From Treponema sp. (GTDB lineage Bacteria > Spirochaetota > Spirochaetia > Treponematales > Breznakiellaceae): a stretch of DNA of 38,493 bases. Below are positions 1 to 7,824 of this stretch, piece by piece (position 1 is the first letter of the stretch; each line of letters begins with the position of its first letter). Made by a program: the position numbers and the translations under genes. The notes under the pieces were generated by a model. The model was not told the DNA's origin. It saw only the letters and a program-made list of their open reading frames with translations, and did no database searches. The stretch lies in contig WQZG01000029.1 in NCBI GenBank assembly GCA_009780855.1, positions 1 through 38,493 of the forward strand, written 5' to 3'.

Positions 1-99
1 CCTACTGTATTACAAGATAATAAGTATACTACTTTTTTCGGCTACAATTGTATTTGAGATAATAGGCTATCCACTACATATAACAATATGTACTTTGTT

Positions 100-795
100 T
101 TAATAAAGTCCTGAACTGTTACTAATAAACATTGAAATAATATTTTCTCTGAATGTCCTTGTATCATCCATCAGCGCAAGGTAGTAGGGAATACCTCCGC
201 AGACTGCATACGCGCGGACTTTATCTTCACAGGAAAATCCCGGATAAAACATTGCTGCCTCATAGTAATCAAATTCACCAAGCTTAATCGCGAATGTTTT
301 TCTCGCGTAAAGCGGTTTTTGCATACTCAGCATATCTTCAACCATGCCGACATGACTGCCGGATATAATAAATTTTATACCGGAACTGTTTTTATATTTA
401 TCAATTACATTCTGAAGTTCGCTCAATATGGTTTTGTCGGATTTTATAAGATAGGTAAATTCATCTATAATAAGGATGGTTTTTGACTTAAGGCAGGTAA
501 ATAAATATTCCATCATATCGGTAAAAGATGAAAATTTAACATGGGTTTGTCCTGTGTAATTACTGATTTCTCTGGCAAAAGAATCCAGGTTTATTTCAAT
601 TTTTTTTTCGTTGGCAACAAGAAATATCGCAGGTTTCCCTTTGATAAACTCTTTGAGCAAAGTAGATTTACCTACCCTGCGGCGCCCATATATTACTCCG
701 AACTCAAATTTTTTCACAGCAAAAATTTCTTCAAGACGGGAGAGTTCGTTTACACGGCCGATAAATTGTCTTTCATCCGATGCGGAATCTTCCAT
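100..795 (-). CDS. ATP-binding protein (archaeal-type AAA ATPase family), C-terminally truncated
   Basis: Predicted P-loop ATPase of the family often found as lone accessory genes in bacteria and archaea; its cellular role is not established. The 231-residue product has a Walker A GRRRVGKST at about residues 38-46, a Walker B run ILIIDE at about 107-112 and a sensor-like FIISGS. The start at 795 is preceded by GGAGG at 5 bases; a longer open frame to 990 runs through the promoter and operator repeats and is not believed. Family members usually run to about 450 residues with a C-terminal DUF234-like half. Here the frame stops at TAA (100-102) right after the ATPase core, and the following bases do not continue the family in that frame, so the gene is cut short. 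Lower GC than the neighbouring MATE gene suggests acquisition. Confidence 0.75.
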   Translation of the reverse strand: MEDSASDERQFIGRVNELSRLEEIFAVKKFEFGVIYGRRRVGKSTLLKEFIKGKPAIFLVANEKKIEINLDSFAREISNYTGQTHVKFSSFTDMMEYLFTCLKSKTILIIDEFTYLIKSDKTILSELQNVIDKYKNSSGIKFIISGSHVGMVEDMLSMQKPLYARKTFAIKLGEFDYYEAAMFYPGFSCEDKVRAYAVCGGIPYYLALMDDTRTFRENIISMFISNSSGLY

Positions 796-818
796 ATTGC
801 CTCCGCAAATACTTCCAT

Positions 819-863
819 GATTTACTAAATCACGATTTACTAAATCATGATTTAGTAAATTAT
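819..863. repeat. Three tandem 15-bp palindromic repeats at the ATPase transcription start
   Basis: Three head-to-tail 15-base units: GATTTACTAAATCAC (819-833), GATTTACTAAATCAT (834-848) and GATTTAGTAAATTAT (849-863). With the preceding T, each unit is a near-perfect palindrome of the form TGATTTA(C/G)TAAATCA. The block begins 24 bases upstream of the ATPase start codon, overlaps the -10 box and covers the expected transcription start and most of the leader. That position is what is expected of an operator array. What binds is unknown; autoregulation by the ATPase or control by a trans factor are both possible. Confidence 0.75.
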
Positions 864-887
864 AATAAACATAAAGCAAATTATCAA
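859..887 (-). promoter_or_regulatory. Sigma-70 type promoter for the truncated ATPase
   Basis: On the minus strand, -35 TTGATA (882-887), a 17-base spacer and a perfect -10 TATAAT (859-864). The -10 box overlaps the third palindromic repeat, so a bound protein would block this promoter. Confidence 0.65.
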
Positions 888-965
888 TATCTGTACGTTT
901 TAATCCGCAATTACAATATCCTCCGTCCTCTTTACCTTTCCAATTGCGGGTAATATACTGTTCAA

Positions 966-2390
966 ATGGCTGCACCTTTAGATTCAGCAAAAAACAACGA
1001 TAAATTCATCAAAATGACCACCGAACCGGTAGAAAAACTGGTTTTTACCCTTGGTCTGCCAAGCATAATGATAATGATCGTCTCGGCAATTTATAACATG
1101 GCCGATACTTATTTTGTCGCCAGCCTGGGAACAAGCGAAGTCGCGGCAGTGGGCATCGCTTTCCCGCTTATGAACCTGATCCAGGCGATCGGATTTTTCT
1201 TCGGACAGGGATCGGGGAATTACATGGCCAGAGTTCTGGGCGCAAAGGATACAGAGAACGCTTCGCGCATGGCGGCCACCGGACTTGTTACAGGATTCAT
1301 CGTGATGGCCGCAATCGCGGCAATATTGATCGTGATACTTGGACCTTTTGTCGGTTTTTTGGGAGCGACCGAAACCATTAAACCGCACGCAATGGATTTT
1401 ATCTTTTTTATTCTGCTTGCTTCTCCGTGGATGGTCGCCGCGACAATTTTAAATCAGCAGCTGCGGTTCCAGGGCAGCGCGTCAATAGCGCTTGTGGGGA
1501 TAATGTCCGGCGCTGTGTTAAATATTTTTATGGAACCGGTTTTTATTTTTATTTTTGGCTGGGGTGTAAAAGGTTCCGCGTCCGCTACTATGATCTGCCA
1601 GTTTATAAGTTTCTGCATTCTCTATTTTTACGGCTGTACAAGAAAGGGCAACATCCGGATTAACTTCAGGCATTTTTCGCCGACAGTAAAAAGGTTTGCG
1701 GAAATGTTCCGGGGCGGGGTTCCCGCGCTTTTGCGCCAGGGCCTTATGAGCGTCGCCAATATAATTATTAACCACTTTGCCGGTTTTTACGGCGACGCCG
1801 CCATTGCGGCAATTTCAATTGTCAACAGGATTGTAATGTTCGCAAATTCCGTAGTGCTTGGATTCGGCCAGGGGTTCCAGCCGATTTGCGGATTCAACTA
1901 CGGCGCAAAAATCTACAGCCGCGTAAAAAAATCGTTCTGGTTCTGCGTCCGTGTCGCCTGCGGCGGCCTCTTTGCAATCTGCGTTCTGCTTGAAGTGTTC
2001 GCGCCGCAGATCATCGCGCTTTTCCGCAAGGACGATCCCCAGGTCATAGCCATAGGGACTTTGTCGTTAAGGCTCAACTGCATAAGCCTTCCCTTTATGG
2101 GTTTTGCGACCATGTGCAACATGATAACCCAGACCATGGGCGTGGCGCTTGAAGCAAGCATAATAGCGATGGCCAGGCAGGGGCTTATGCTGATTCCCAT
2201 CCTTTTTATAATGCGCCCGATCTTCGGCCTGCTGGGAATTCAGATGGCAACGCCGGCCTCGGACCTGCTGAGCCTTGCGATAATTATTCCGCTTACAATG
2301 AAGGTATTAAGACAAATTTCCATACCGGACGGCACGATTGACACCAGAGCGGTAAAAACCCATTCGGATAAAGTCGTTGATATCGAATAG
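966..2390 (+). CDS. MATE family multidrug/toxin efflux transporter
   Basis: Inner-membrane antiporter that exports drugs or metabolites using a Na+ or H+ gradient. The 474-residue protein has about twelve hydrophobic segments in two homologous halves. The N-terminal signature PVEKLVFTLGLPSI followed by a YNMADTYFV-type first helix is typical of the bacterial DinF/NorM-like MATE branch, and the length is normal for it. The start at 966 keeps the usual short charged N-terminus before helix 1; no strong ribosome site is visible, and ATG at 1014 is the alternative. It ends in TAG with a second in-frame TAG two codons on, and is convergent with the galactokinase gene 21 bases downstream. Substrate cannot be read from sequence. 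Confidence 0.93.
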   Translation: MAAPLDSAKNNDKFIKMTTEPVEKLVFTLGLPSIMIMIVSAIYNMADTYFVASLGTSEVAAVGIAFPLMNLIQAIGFFFGQGSGNYMARVLGAKDTENASRMAATGLVTGFIVMAAIAAILIVILGPFVGFLGATETIKPHAMDFIFFILLASPWMVAATILNQQLRFQGSASIALVGIMSGAVLNIFMEPVFIFIFGWGVKGSASATMICQFISFCILYFYGCTRKGNIRINFRHFSPTVKRFAEMFRGGVPALLRQGLMSVANIIINHFAGFYGDAAIAAISIVNRIVMFANSVVLGFGQGFQPICGFNYGAKIYSRVKKSFWFCVRVACGGLFAICVLLEVFAPQIIALFRKDDPQVIAIGTLSLRLNCISLPFMGFATMCNMITQTMGVALEASIIAMARQGLMLIPILFIMRPIFGLLGIQMATPASDLLSLAIIIPLTMKVLRQISIPDGTIDTRAVKTHSDKVVDIE

Positions 2391-2411
2391 TTTTAGTATT
2401 CCTGCGGTTTT

Positions 2412-3767
2412 TTAAAATTCCAGTTCTGCTACGCCGACCGGCCTTATGTTAAGCACAGTCACAGAACCTGGCCCAAAAATGGATTCCATATGATCACGGT
2501 ACCCGTTAATAGAGTCCATGGGTATATAAGCCTGAATTGTACCGGCAAACCCGCCGCCGTGCACACGGCAGACACCGCGGTTTTTACAGCGGGACTGCAA
2601 ATAGTTTCTGGTCAGGGCAAGGGCCAGGCTGATACCCTGCTCAAGCGGATAATGAGGAGCGTAAATATTCTGCAGAAGTTCCCAGGATGAATTCCCGGAA
2701 CTGTTTACCTGCTCCATAAAAGAAGCCAGAAATTTTTGTTTTTCTTCGGTAAGCGCGGCGCGGTTCATCATTTCCATGGAGGAAAGCATCGCATCAACCC
2801 TGTCGTTTTCATTATAAAAATGAAAAGCCCGCAATAGGGCCCTGTCTCCGGCGGCTTTGCGAATTTGCACGGAGTTGCTTATGACAGTTTTTAGATCCAG
2901 CTCACGCAGGACTTGTTTGCCAAGACTGGCCGCAGCGGCCTTCATTTCTGCCGGGATGGCCGCGTAATCGGCGGTAAGGTCCGCGTGATTTCCGCCTGTG
3001 TCAACTACGCAAAGGGCAAAGTCAAGGGCAGCCGGATCAAAATCAACCTGTGTTACAACAGGATTGGCAAGATCCTTAAAGTCAATGGCGACGGCGCCGC
3101 CGCTTGCGCAGGCAACCTGATCCATGAGTCCGCAGGGTTTGCCAAAGTAGTTGTTCTCGGCCTTTTGGCCGATTTGTGCAATCTGGAGGGCGCTCATTTT
3201 ACCCTTGTTGAAAAAACAATCAAAAATTTTCCCGATTAAAACTTCCAGGCTGGCGCTGGAAGATAATCCTGAACCGGGTAAAACCAGAGAAGCCGCGTTG
3301 GCGCTGAAACCGCCGATAGAAAAACCGAGTTTTTTAAACTCAAAAGCGATTCCGCGGATTAATGCCGCTGCAGTTCCCTTTTCAGAGGGCTGCATTGTTA
3401 AATCAGAAATATCGGCTTCTGTATCCGGGAAACCTTTGGAGCGGAGAAAAACCAAATTATCATGTCTGGGAGCGGCGATGGCAACAGCATCCAATTGTAT
3501 AGACGCGGCAAGAACTTTACCCTGATTATGATCGGTATGGTTACCGCCCAGCTCAGTGCGCCCGGGAGAAGTAAAAACATGAATGTCACCGCTTGCTTCG
3601 GGAAACCTGGTATACGGAAACCAGCCCGGCTTGTCCCTCAAATATTCTTCGATTAGGGAACTGTAACGCTGGTAAGCGGCTTCGATGCCGGACTCACCGT
3701 ACAGGCGGGTAAAAATTTCCTTTGCGGTTTCTGAATCCAGACGGACCAAAAGTTCTTTTCCAAGCAT
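2412..3767 (-). CDS. galK: Galactokinase (GHMP kinase family)
   Basis: Phosphorylates galactose at C1 with ATP in the cytoplasm, the first step of the Leloir pathway. The galactokinase signature appears as GRTELGGNHTDHNQG at about residues 69-83, the GHMP ATP loop as LPGSGLSSSASLE at about 163-175, the catalytic Asp in GLMDQ at about 216, and the third GHMP motif as RVHGGGFAGT near the C-terminus. At 451 residues it is longer than the usual 390; the extra length is an N-terminal stretch of about 60 residues before the signature, as in a branch known from clostridia and spirochaetes. The start has a GGAG site 7-8 bases upstream and a good promoter. No galT or galE is adjacent, so the rest of the pathway must lie elsewhere. 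The GG(N)HTDH variant could mean a related sugar-1-kinase, but galactokinase is most likely. Confidence 0.88.
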   Translation of the reverse strand: MLGKELLVRLDSETAKEIFTRLYGESGIEAAYQRYSSLIEEYLRDKPGWFPYTRFPEASGDIHVFTSPGRTELGGNHTDHNQGKVLAASIQLDAVAIAAPRHDNLVFLRSKGFPDTEADISDLTMQPSEKGTAAALIRGIAFEFKKLGFSIGGFSANAASLVLPGSGLSSSASLEVLIGKIFDCFFNKGKMSALQIAQIGQKAENNYFGKPCGLMDQVACASGGAVAIDFKDLANPVVTQVDFDPAALDFALCVVDTGGNHADLTADYAAIPAEMKAAAASLGKQVLRELDLKTVISNSVQIRKAAGDRALLRAFHFYNENDRVDAMLSSMEMMNRAALTEEKQKFLASFMEQVNSSGNSSWELLQNIYAPHYPLEQGISLALALTRNYLQSRCKNRGVCRVHGGGFAGTIQAYIPMDSINGYRDHMESIFGPGSVTVLNIRPVGVAELEF

Positions 3768-3793
3768 TTTTTTCTCCAGATTTATAATACAAA

Positions 3794-3822
3794 ATTATAG
3801 CTTATTATAACGGAACATTCAA
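3794..3822 (-). promoter_or_regulatory. Sigma-70 promoter of the galactokinase gene
   Basis: On the minus strand, -35 TTGAAT (3817-3822), a 17-base spacer and a perfect -10 TATAAT (3794-3799), about 27 bases before the galK start codon. A second TATAAT lies inside the spacer. Confidence 0.65.
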
Positions 3823-3837
3823 CGAACGGAACGTTCG
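3823..3837. promoter_or_regulatory. Small inverted repeat abutting the galK -35 box
   Basis: CGAACG, loop GAA, CGTTCG: a perfect 6-base inverted repeat immediately upstream of the galK -35 hexamer. Part-copies of the same sequence (CGGAACATTC, AAACATTCGG) lie on either side. It could be a regulator site or a short dispersed hairpin; the sequence alone does not decide. Confidence 0.4.
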
Positions 3838-3918
3838 GCGGCAGCAAAACATTCGGTAGCCGCTAAATGTCACTGTACGGGACTGGAAGGAAAAACATTC
3901 CTCCATTAAAATGAAAAA

Positions 3919-5082
3919 ATGAAAAAGCCTTTGGTTTTGCTTGCAGGCATCGGGGGATATGGCCGGAATTACCTGAACGAATTCCTTGCCGCCAAAGATC
4001 CCCCCTTTGTATTCTCGGGAGCGGCCGATCCCTTTGCCGCCAATTCGCCAAAGTTCGCCGAGATTAAGGAACGGGGCATCCCGGTATTTAATTCACCGGA
4101 TGAATATTACGCGTCCGGAGGCCGATCAGATCTTCTTGTAATAGCCTCGCCGATTCATACCCATTATTCATATATAATGACAGGCTTTAAAAACGGTTCC
4201 AATGTCCTCTGTGAAAAACCTGTTACCGGAAACCTTGAACGCCTGGATGATTTAATCGCGAATGAAAAAAAATCCGGTCTGTTCTGCGCCATCGGTTTCC
4301 AGGCCTGTTACGCTCCGGATACGCTGGCATTAAAAAAAGACATCATGGACGGGTTATTCGGCAGACCGCTTGGTTTCAAGGCAATTCACCTTCCGGGCAG
4401 GGGAGATTCATATTACAGCAGGAACAACTGGGCCGGCAGACTCGCTGTGGAAGGCGAAACCATTCTTGACAGTCCGCTTAACAATGCCTGCTCCCACGAT
4501 TTACAGTTAATGCTCTTTCTTTTGGGCAATGAAACAGACCGCAGTGTTGAAGTAGCTTCTGTTGAAGCGGAACTCTGGCAGGCAAGACCGGATATAGAAA
4601 ACTTCGACGCGGTTTCCATGAGGATCGACACAAGGGCAGGTATACATATTTATTTTTATACAGCTCATTGTGTTAATACCCCTCCGGGCAGCAATGTTAC
4701 AGGTGAATTTAAATTTGAAAAAGCTCTGATTCGCTGGGGAGAAAACCCCGAATATAATTTTAAAGTTTATTTTAACGACGGCAGGGAAAAAATATACAGT
4801 GAACAGGGCAGTACCAATGTTGAAAAGAAATTTTATGACAGCCTTGAATCCCTGAATACGGGTAAACCTCCTGTCTGTACGCTCAGGACTGTCAGGGATC
4901 ATCTAAGATGTGTGGCAAAAGCCCAAAAATTCCCGATTAAGAAAATATCTGCAGAAAAACTCAAGTACGAAAAAAATACCAAAATCGATGATCCGATGTA
5001 TTATGTTCCCGGTCTGGCGGAAGCTTTTATCAAAAGCTATAGTGAAAACGCCCTGCCATCCGAAATTGGTTTTGAGTTCTAG
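3919..5082 (+). CDS. Gfo/Idh/MocA family NAD(P)-dependent oxidoreductase
   Basis: Cytoplasmic dehydrogenase acting on a sugar, inositol or sugar acid; the exact substrate is not readable. The 387-residue protein has the N-terminal Rossmann fold with GIGGYGRNY at about 10-18 and the family CEKP motif (catalytic Lys) at about 98-101, followed by the C-terminal alpha/beta substrate domain. The start at 3919 is fixed because the overlapping upstream ATG is out of frame and stops at once. It is followed after 52 bases by an old-yellow-enzyme gene and then an SDR, all on the same strand, so the three oxidoreductases probably act on one substrate. It is divergent from galK. Distinct from the second member of the family at 16588-17712. 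Confidence 0.85.
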   Translation: MKKPLVLLAGIGGYGRNYLNEFLAAKDPPFVFSGAADPFAANSPKFAEIKERGIPVFNSPDEYYASGGRSDLLVIASPIHTHYSYIMTGFKNGSNVLCEKPVTGNLERLDDLIANEKKSGLFCAIGFQACYAPDTLALKKDIMDGLFGRPLGFKAIHLPGRGDSYYSRNNWAGRLAVEGETILDSPLNNACSHDLQLMLFLLGNETDRSVEVASVEAELWQARPDIENFDAVSMRIDTRAGIHIYFYTAHCVNTPPGSNVTGEFKFEKALIRWGENPEYNFKVYFNDGREKIYSEQGSTNVEKKFYDSLESLNTGKPPVCTLRTVRDHLRCVAKAQKFPIKKISAEKLKYEKNTKIDDPMYYVPGLAEAFIKSYSENALPSEIGFEF

Positions 5083-5134
5083 ATTTGGAATTTTAATGGC
5101 TGATTTTACAAAAAGTTTTAAAAGGCGGTAACTT

Positions 5135-6532
5135 ATGGCGCCCCATGTACGGTTTAATTTCAATTCCCTGGACGAAGTAAGGCAGAAGAACCTGGATCTT
5201 AAGCTTAGGCTGGAATTCAGCAATGATCTTTCACCGCTTGCCGCCGCTGCCCGGATAGGCCGCAGAATCGCGCCCAACAGGCTGGCTATCCTGCCCATGG
5301 AAGGCTGCGATTCCATGCCGGACGGCAGCCCGTCGGAACTGGTGGAACGCCGCTACTTTAGACTCGCCAGGGGCGGAGCCGGACTAATCTGGTGGGAAGC
5401 CTGCGCTGTAGTACCGGAAGGCCGGGCAAACGAACTCCAGATGATGCTGACCAGGGAAAACGCGGGTGCATTTGAGTCGCTTGTCAAACGGACCCGCACT
5501 GCCGCCGCCGAAGTAAACGGCCGCAATTTCAATCCCGTTTATGTACTGCAGTTAACCCATTCCGGACGATACTCAAGGCCAAAAGGCCACAAAATGTCTC
5601 CGATAATTCCCCAGCACGATCCAATTCTTGACCTGCGCTGCGGGGTAAAACCGGACGCGCCGGTTGTAACCGACAGGTACCTGGAAAGTCTTCCTCAAAA
5701 ATACGTTGCCTCCGCCCTGCTCGCAAAAGAAGCCGGTTTTGACGGTGTCGATATAAAATCCTGCCACCGTTACCTGCTTTCCGAATTGCTGGCAAGCCAC
5801 ACAAGGCTGGGCAAATACGGCGGTTCCTACGAGAACAGAACACGGCTTTTAAAAACCATAATTACCGAAGTCCGCAAAGCCTGCGGTCCGGATTTTATTA
5901 TCGCCTGCCGTTTCAATGTTTTTGACGCCCATCCGTATCCATACGGATTCGGCGAGGACAGGGAAAATTTTATGAAGTTCAGCCCGTCCGAACCCATGCG
6001 GCTGACAGCGGACCTGCGCGACGCCGGAGTCGATTTGCTGTCTAATTCAGCGGGTAACCCTTACCATATTTACCCTCAGGTAACCCGGCCGTTTGATACA
6101 TCAAGCATGGGAATCCCGGTGCCAAAAGAACACCAGCTTGAAAGCATACAGCGGCTTTTTGATTTTACAGCGATGGTTCAGAATATTGCCGGAAACATTC
6201 CGGTTGTCGGGAACGGCTATACCTGGCTGCGGCAGTTTATGCCGTACGCCGGCGCCGCCAATATCGCTGCAGGCCGCTGCGCCTTTATGGGCCTGGGCCG
6301 GGCCGCGTTCGCGTACCCCGGTATTCCCAGGGACATTCTTATAAACGGCCAGTTAAAACCGGAGGCCTGCTGCGCGGCCTGTTCCAAATGCACCCAGATA
6401 ATGCGGGATCACGGCTGCACCGGATGCGTGCTAAGGGATTCAAAAATATACGCGCCGATTTACAGAAAAGCAAGAGCAGATGCGGAAATAAGGGATAAAG
6501 CGACAGCAGAAAAAACAACGGCGTCAAAATGA
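5135..6532 (+). CDS. NADH:flavin oxidoreductase (old yellow enzyme / 2,4-dienoyl-CoA reductase-like)
   Basis: FMN-dependent ene-reductase TIM barrel. The 465-residue protein shows the OYE landmarks: QLTHSGR (flavin contact), the active-site region SCHRYLLSELL, then YGGSYENRTRLL, and a C-terminal flavin phosphate site VVGNGYTW...GAANIAAGRCAFMGLGR. The usual HxxH/HxxN active-site pair appears as CHRYL, slightly unusual. A cysteine-rich tail (Cys at about 412, 413, 416, 419, 428, 431) resembles the [4Fe-4S] ligands of 2,4-dienoyl-CoA reductase and trimethylamine dehydrogenase, but the second half (FAD/NADH domain) of those enzymes is absent. The ribosome site AGGCGG precedes the start. It overlaps the SDR gene by ATGA, implying coupled translation. 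Substrate unknown. Confidence 0.87.
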   Translation: MAPHVRFNFNSLDEVRQKNLDLKLRLEFSNDLSPLAAAARIGRRIAPNRLAILPMEGCDSMPDGSPSELVERRYFRLARGGAGLIWWEACAVVPEGRANELQMMLTRENAGAFESLVKRTRTAAAEVNGRNFNPVYVLQLTHSGRYSRPKGHKMSPIIPQHDPILDLRCGVKPDAPVVTDRYLESLPQKYVASALLAKEAGFDGVDIKSCHRYLLSELLASHTRLGKYGGSYENRTRLLKTIITEVRKACGPDFIIACRFNVFDAHPYPYGFGEDRENFMKFSPSEPMRLTADLRDAGVDLLSNSAGNPYHIYPQVTRPFDTSSMGIPVPKEHQLESIQRLFDFTAMVQNIAGNIPVVGNGYTWLRQFMPYAGAANIAAGRCAFMGLGRAAFAYPGIPRDILINGQLKPEACCAACSKCTQIMRDHGCTGCVLRDSKIYAPIYRKARADAEIRDKATAEKTTASK

Positions 6533-7308
6533 AAAAAACAGCAATAATTACAGGCGGGAGCCGGGGGATCGGGTTTGCGATCGCGGTACGCCTGGCCCGC
6601 GAAAATTTTAATGTGGCGCTGGTTGGAACACGGGACAAAGAATCGTGCCGGGAAAATCTGGATACCCTGGATAAAGTCATCGCGCAAACCGGCGTGTCCC
6701 GGCTTTATATACAGGCGGATGTTTCAACCCAACAGGGCAGACAAAAAATAATTGACGAAACTTTAGAACATTTTTCCCGCATCGATATCCTGGTCAACAA
6801 CGCCGGAGTCGCGCCCAAAGTCCGCGCCGATCTTCTGGATATGACAGAAGAGAGCTGGGATTATGTAATTGATACCAACACAAAATCCAACATGTTTTTA
6901 ACCCAGCTTGCGGTAAAAGCGATGCTTGGGCAGGAACCGTTTGGAAAAAAGCGCGGTACCATAATAAACATATCATCCTGCTCGGCCGAAGTCTCCTCTG
7001 TAAACCGCGGCGAGTACTGCGTCTCAAAAGCCGGCATCTCCATGCTGACAAAACTCTACGCCGACCGGCTCGCCCGCGAAGGTATCTATGTCCACGAGAT
7101 AAGGCCGGGCGTCATAAAAACCGATATGACCGCCGGTGTCACAGGCAAATACGACCGCCTTATTGAGGAAGGCGCTTTCCCCATAGCCCGCTGGGGCACG
7201 CCCGAAGACGTAGCCGAAGCGGCCGCCGCGTTTGCCGGAGACAGTTTTTTATACACCACCGGGAATGTCGTTGATGTTGACGGCGGGTTTCATATACGGA
7301 GATTGTGA
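6529..7308 (+). CDS. SDR family NAD(P)-dependent oxidoreductase (3-ketoacyl-ACP reductase-like)
   Basis: Short-chain dehydrogenase interconverting a keto group and an alcohol. The 259-residue protein carries the cofactor loop GGSRGIG (9-15), NNAG (90-93), and the catalytic Ser in ISS (about 150) with YCVSK (Tyr163, Lys167), then RWGTPEDVA and a C-terminal VDGG, all classical SDR marks. An insertion around residues 133-142 (QEPFGKKRG) is common in a bacterial sugar/ketone SDR branch rather than in true FabG. Start ATG overlaps the stop of the upstream reductase (ATGA). With the upstream Gfo/Idh and OYE genes it likely forms one pathway for an unidentified substrate; a fatty-acid role is less likely because no ACP or Fab genes are nearby. 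Confidence 0.88.
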   Translation: MKKTAIITGGSRGIGFAIAVRLARENFNVALVGTRDKESCRENLDTLDKVIAQTGVSRLYIQADVSTQQGRQKIIDETLEHFSRIDILVNNAGVAPKVRADLLDMTEESWDYVIDTNTKSNMFLTQLAVKAMLGQEPFGKKRGTIINISSCSAEVSSVNRGEYCVSKAGISMLTKLYADRLAREGIYVHEIRPGVIKTDMTAGVTGKYDRLIEEGAFPIARWGTPEDVAEAAAAFAGDSFLYTTGNVVDVDGGFHIRRL

Positions 7309-7824
7309 AGATTTTCTAAATTGAAGTTTACGCATCATATAATATAAATCATTACATTTTACATTAAACTGTTTGCAAACATCAGGAATTTTTGCATCTT
7401 TTGACTGTTGATTTTTGCTCAACCCGGCATTGGAAGTTTCAAAAGTAATTACCGTGTAAGAACGGGAATAGGCTGTTGCAATAATCCAGGCATCTGCAAC
7501 AGTTATTATAGACCAGTTGTTTAATGCTTCAATTTTATATAATCCGCAATTTTGAAGATATTTTATTATTTTGCCATAATTATTTATAATTGAAGTATCT
7601 CTGCAATCTATTTTTTTAATATCATTAATAGATGAAAACCAAATACTTAAATTATCTCCTCCGGTTACAATCTAATCATAAACCTTGTCAAGAATTTTAA
7701 TATTTCCTGTAATAATTTCATCTTTAATAAATTTCCAAAAATCAGGAAACATATCAAAAGGATAAAAAAACCGGGATGGTTTAATTAATGCATCAGAATC
7801 CAAAATAAAAATTTCATTGGACAT
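7249..7824 (-). pseudogene. DUF4411 (PIN-like) protein, interrupted by one in-frame TAG
   Basis: Translating the minus strand from ATG at 7824 gives a continuous frame of 192 codons with a single TAG at 7672-7674 (codon 51) and a TAA at 7249-7251. The reading matches the layout of DUF4411 proteins, a PIN-like nuclease-fold family: N-terminal FILDSDALI, then YPFDMFPDFW, LDKVYD (stop) IVTGGDNL, ADAWIIATA, and KIPDVCKQF close to the end. Family members normally have Glu or a similar residue where TAG stands, so one base change (GAG or AAG to TAG) explains it. The start overlaps the end of the ImmA/IrrE gene by 11 bases, the usual pairing for this family and one proposed as toxin-antitoxin-like. 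The 3' end runs 60 bases into the convergent SDR gene, so the original end may have been altered. Confidence 0.75.

Noticed and set aside
541..828. Open frames on the plus strand opposite the ATPase
   Set aside because: Shadows of the real gene, no ribosome site and no family resemblance.
819..863. CRISPR-like array
   Set aside because: Units are 15 bases, directly adjacent with no spacers, and sit on a promoter.
100..990. 296-residue version of the ATPase
   Set aside because: The extra 65 residues would encode the palindromic repeats and promoter; the GGAGG-preceded ATG at 795 is the real start.
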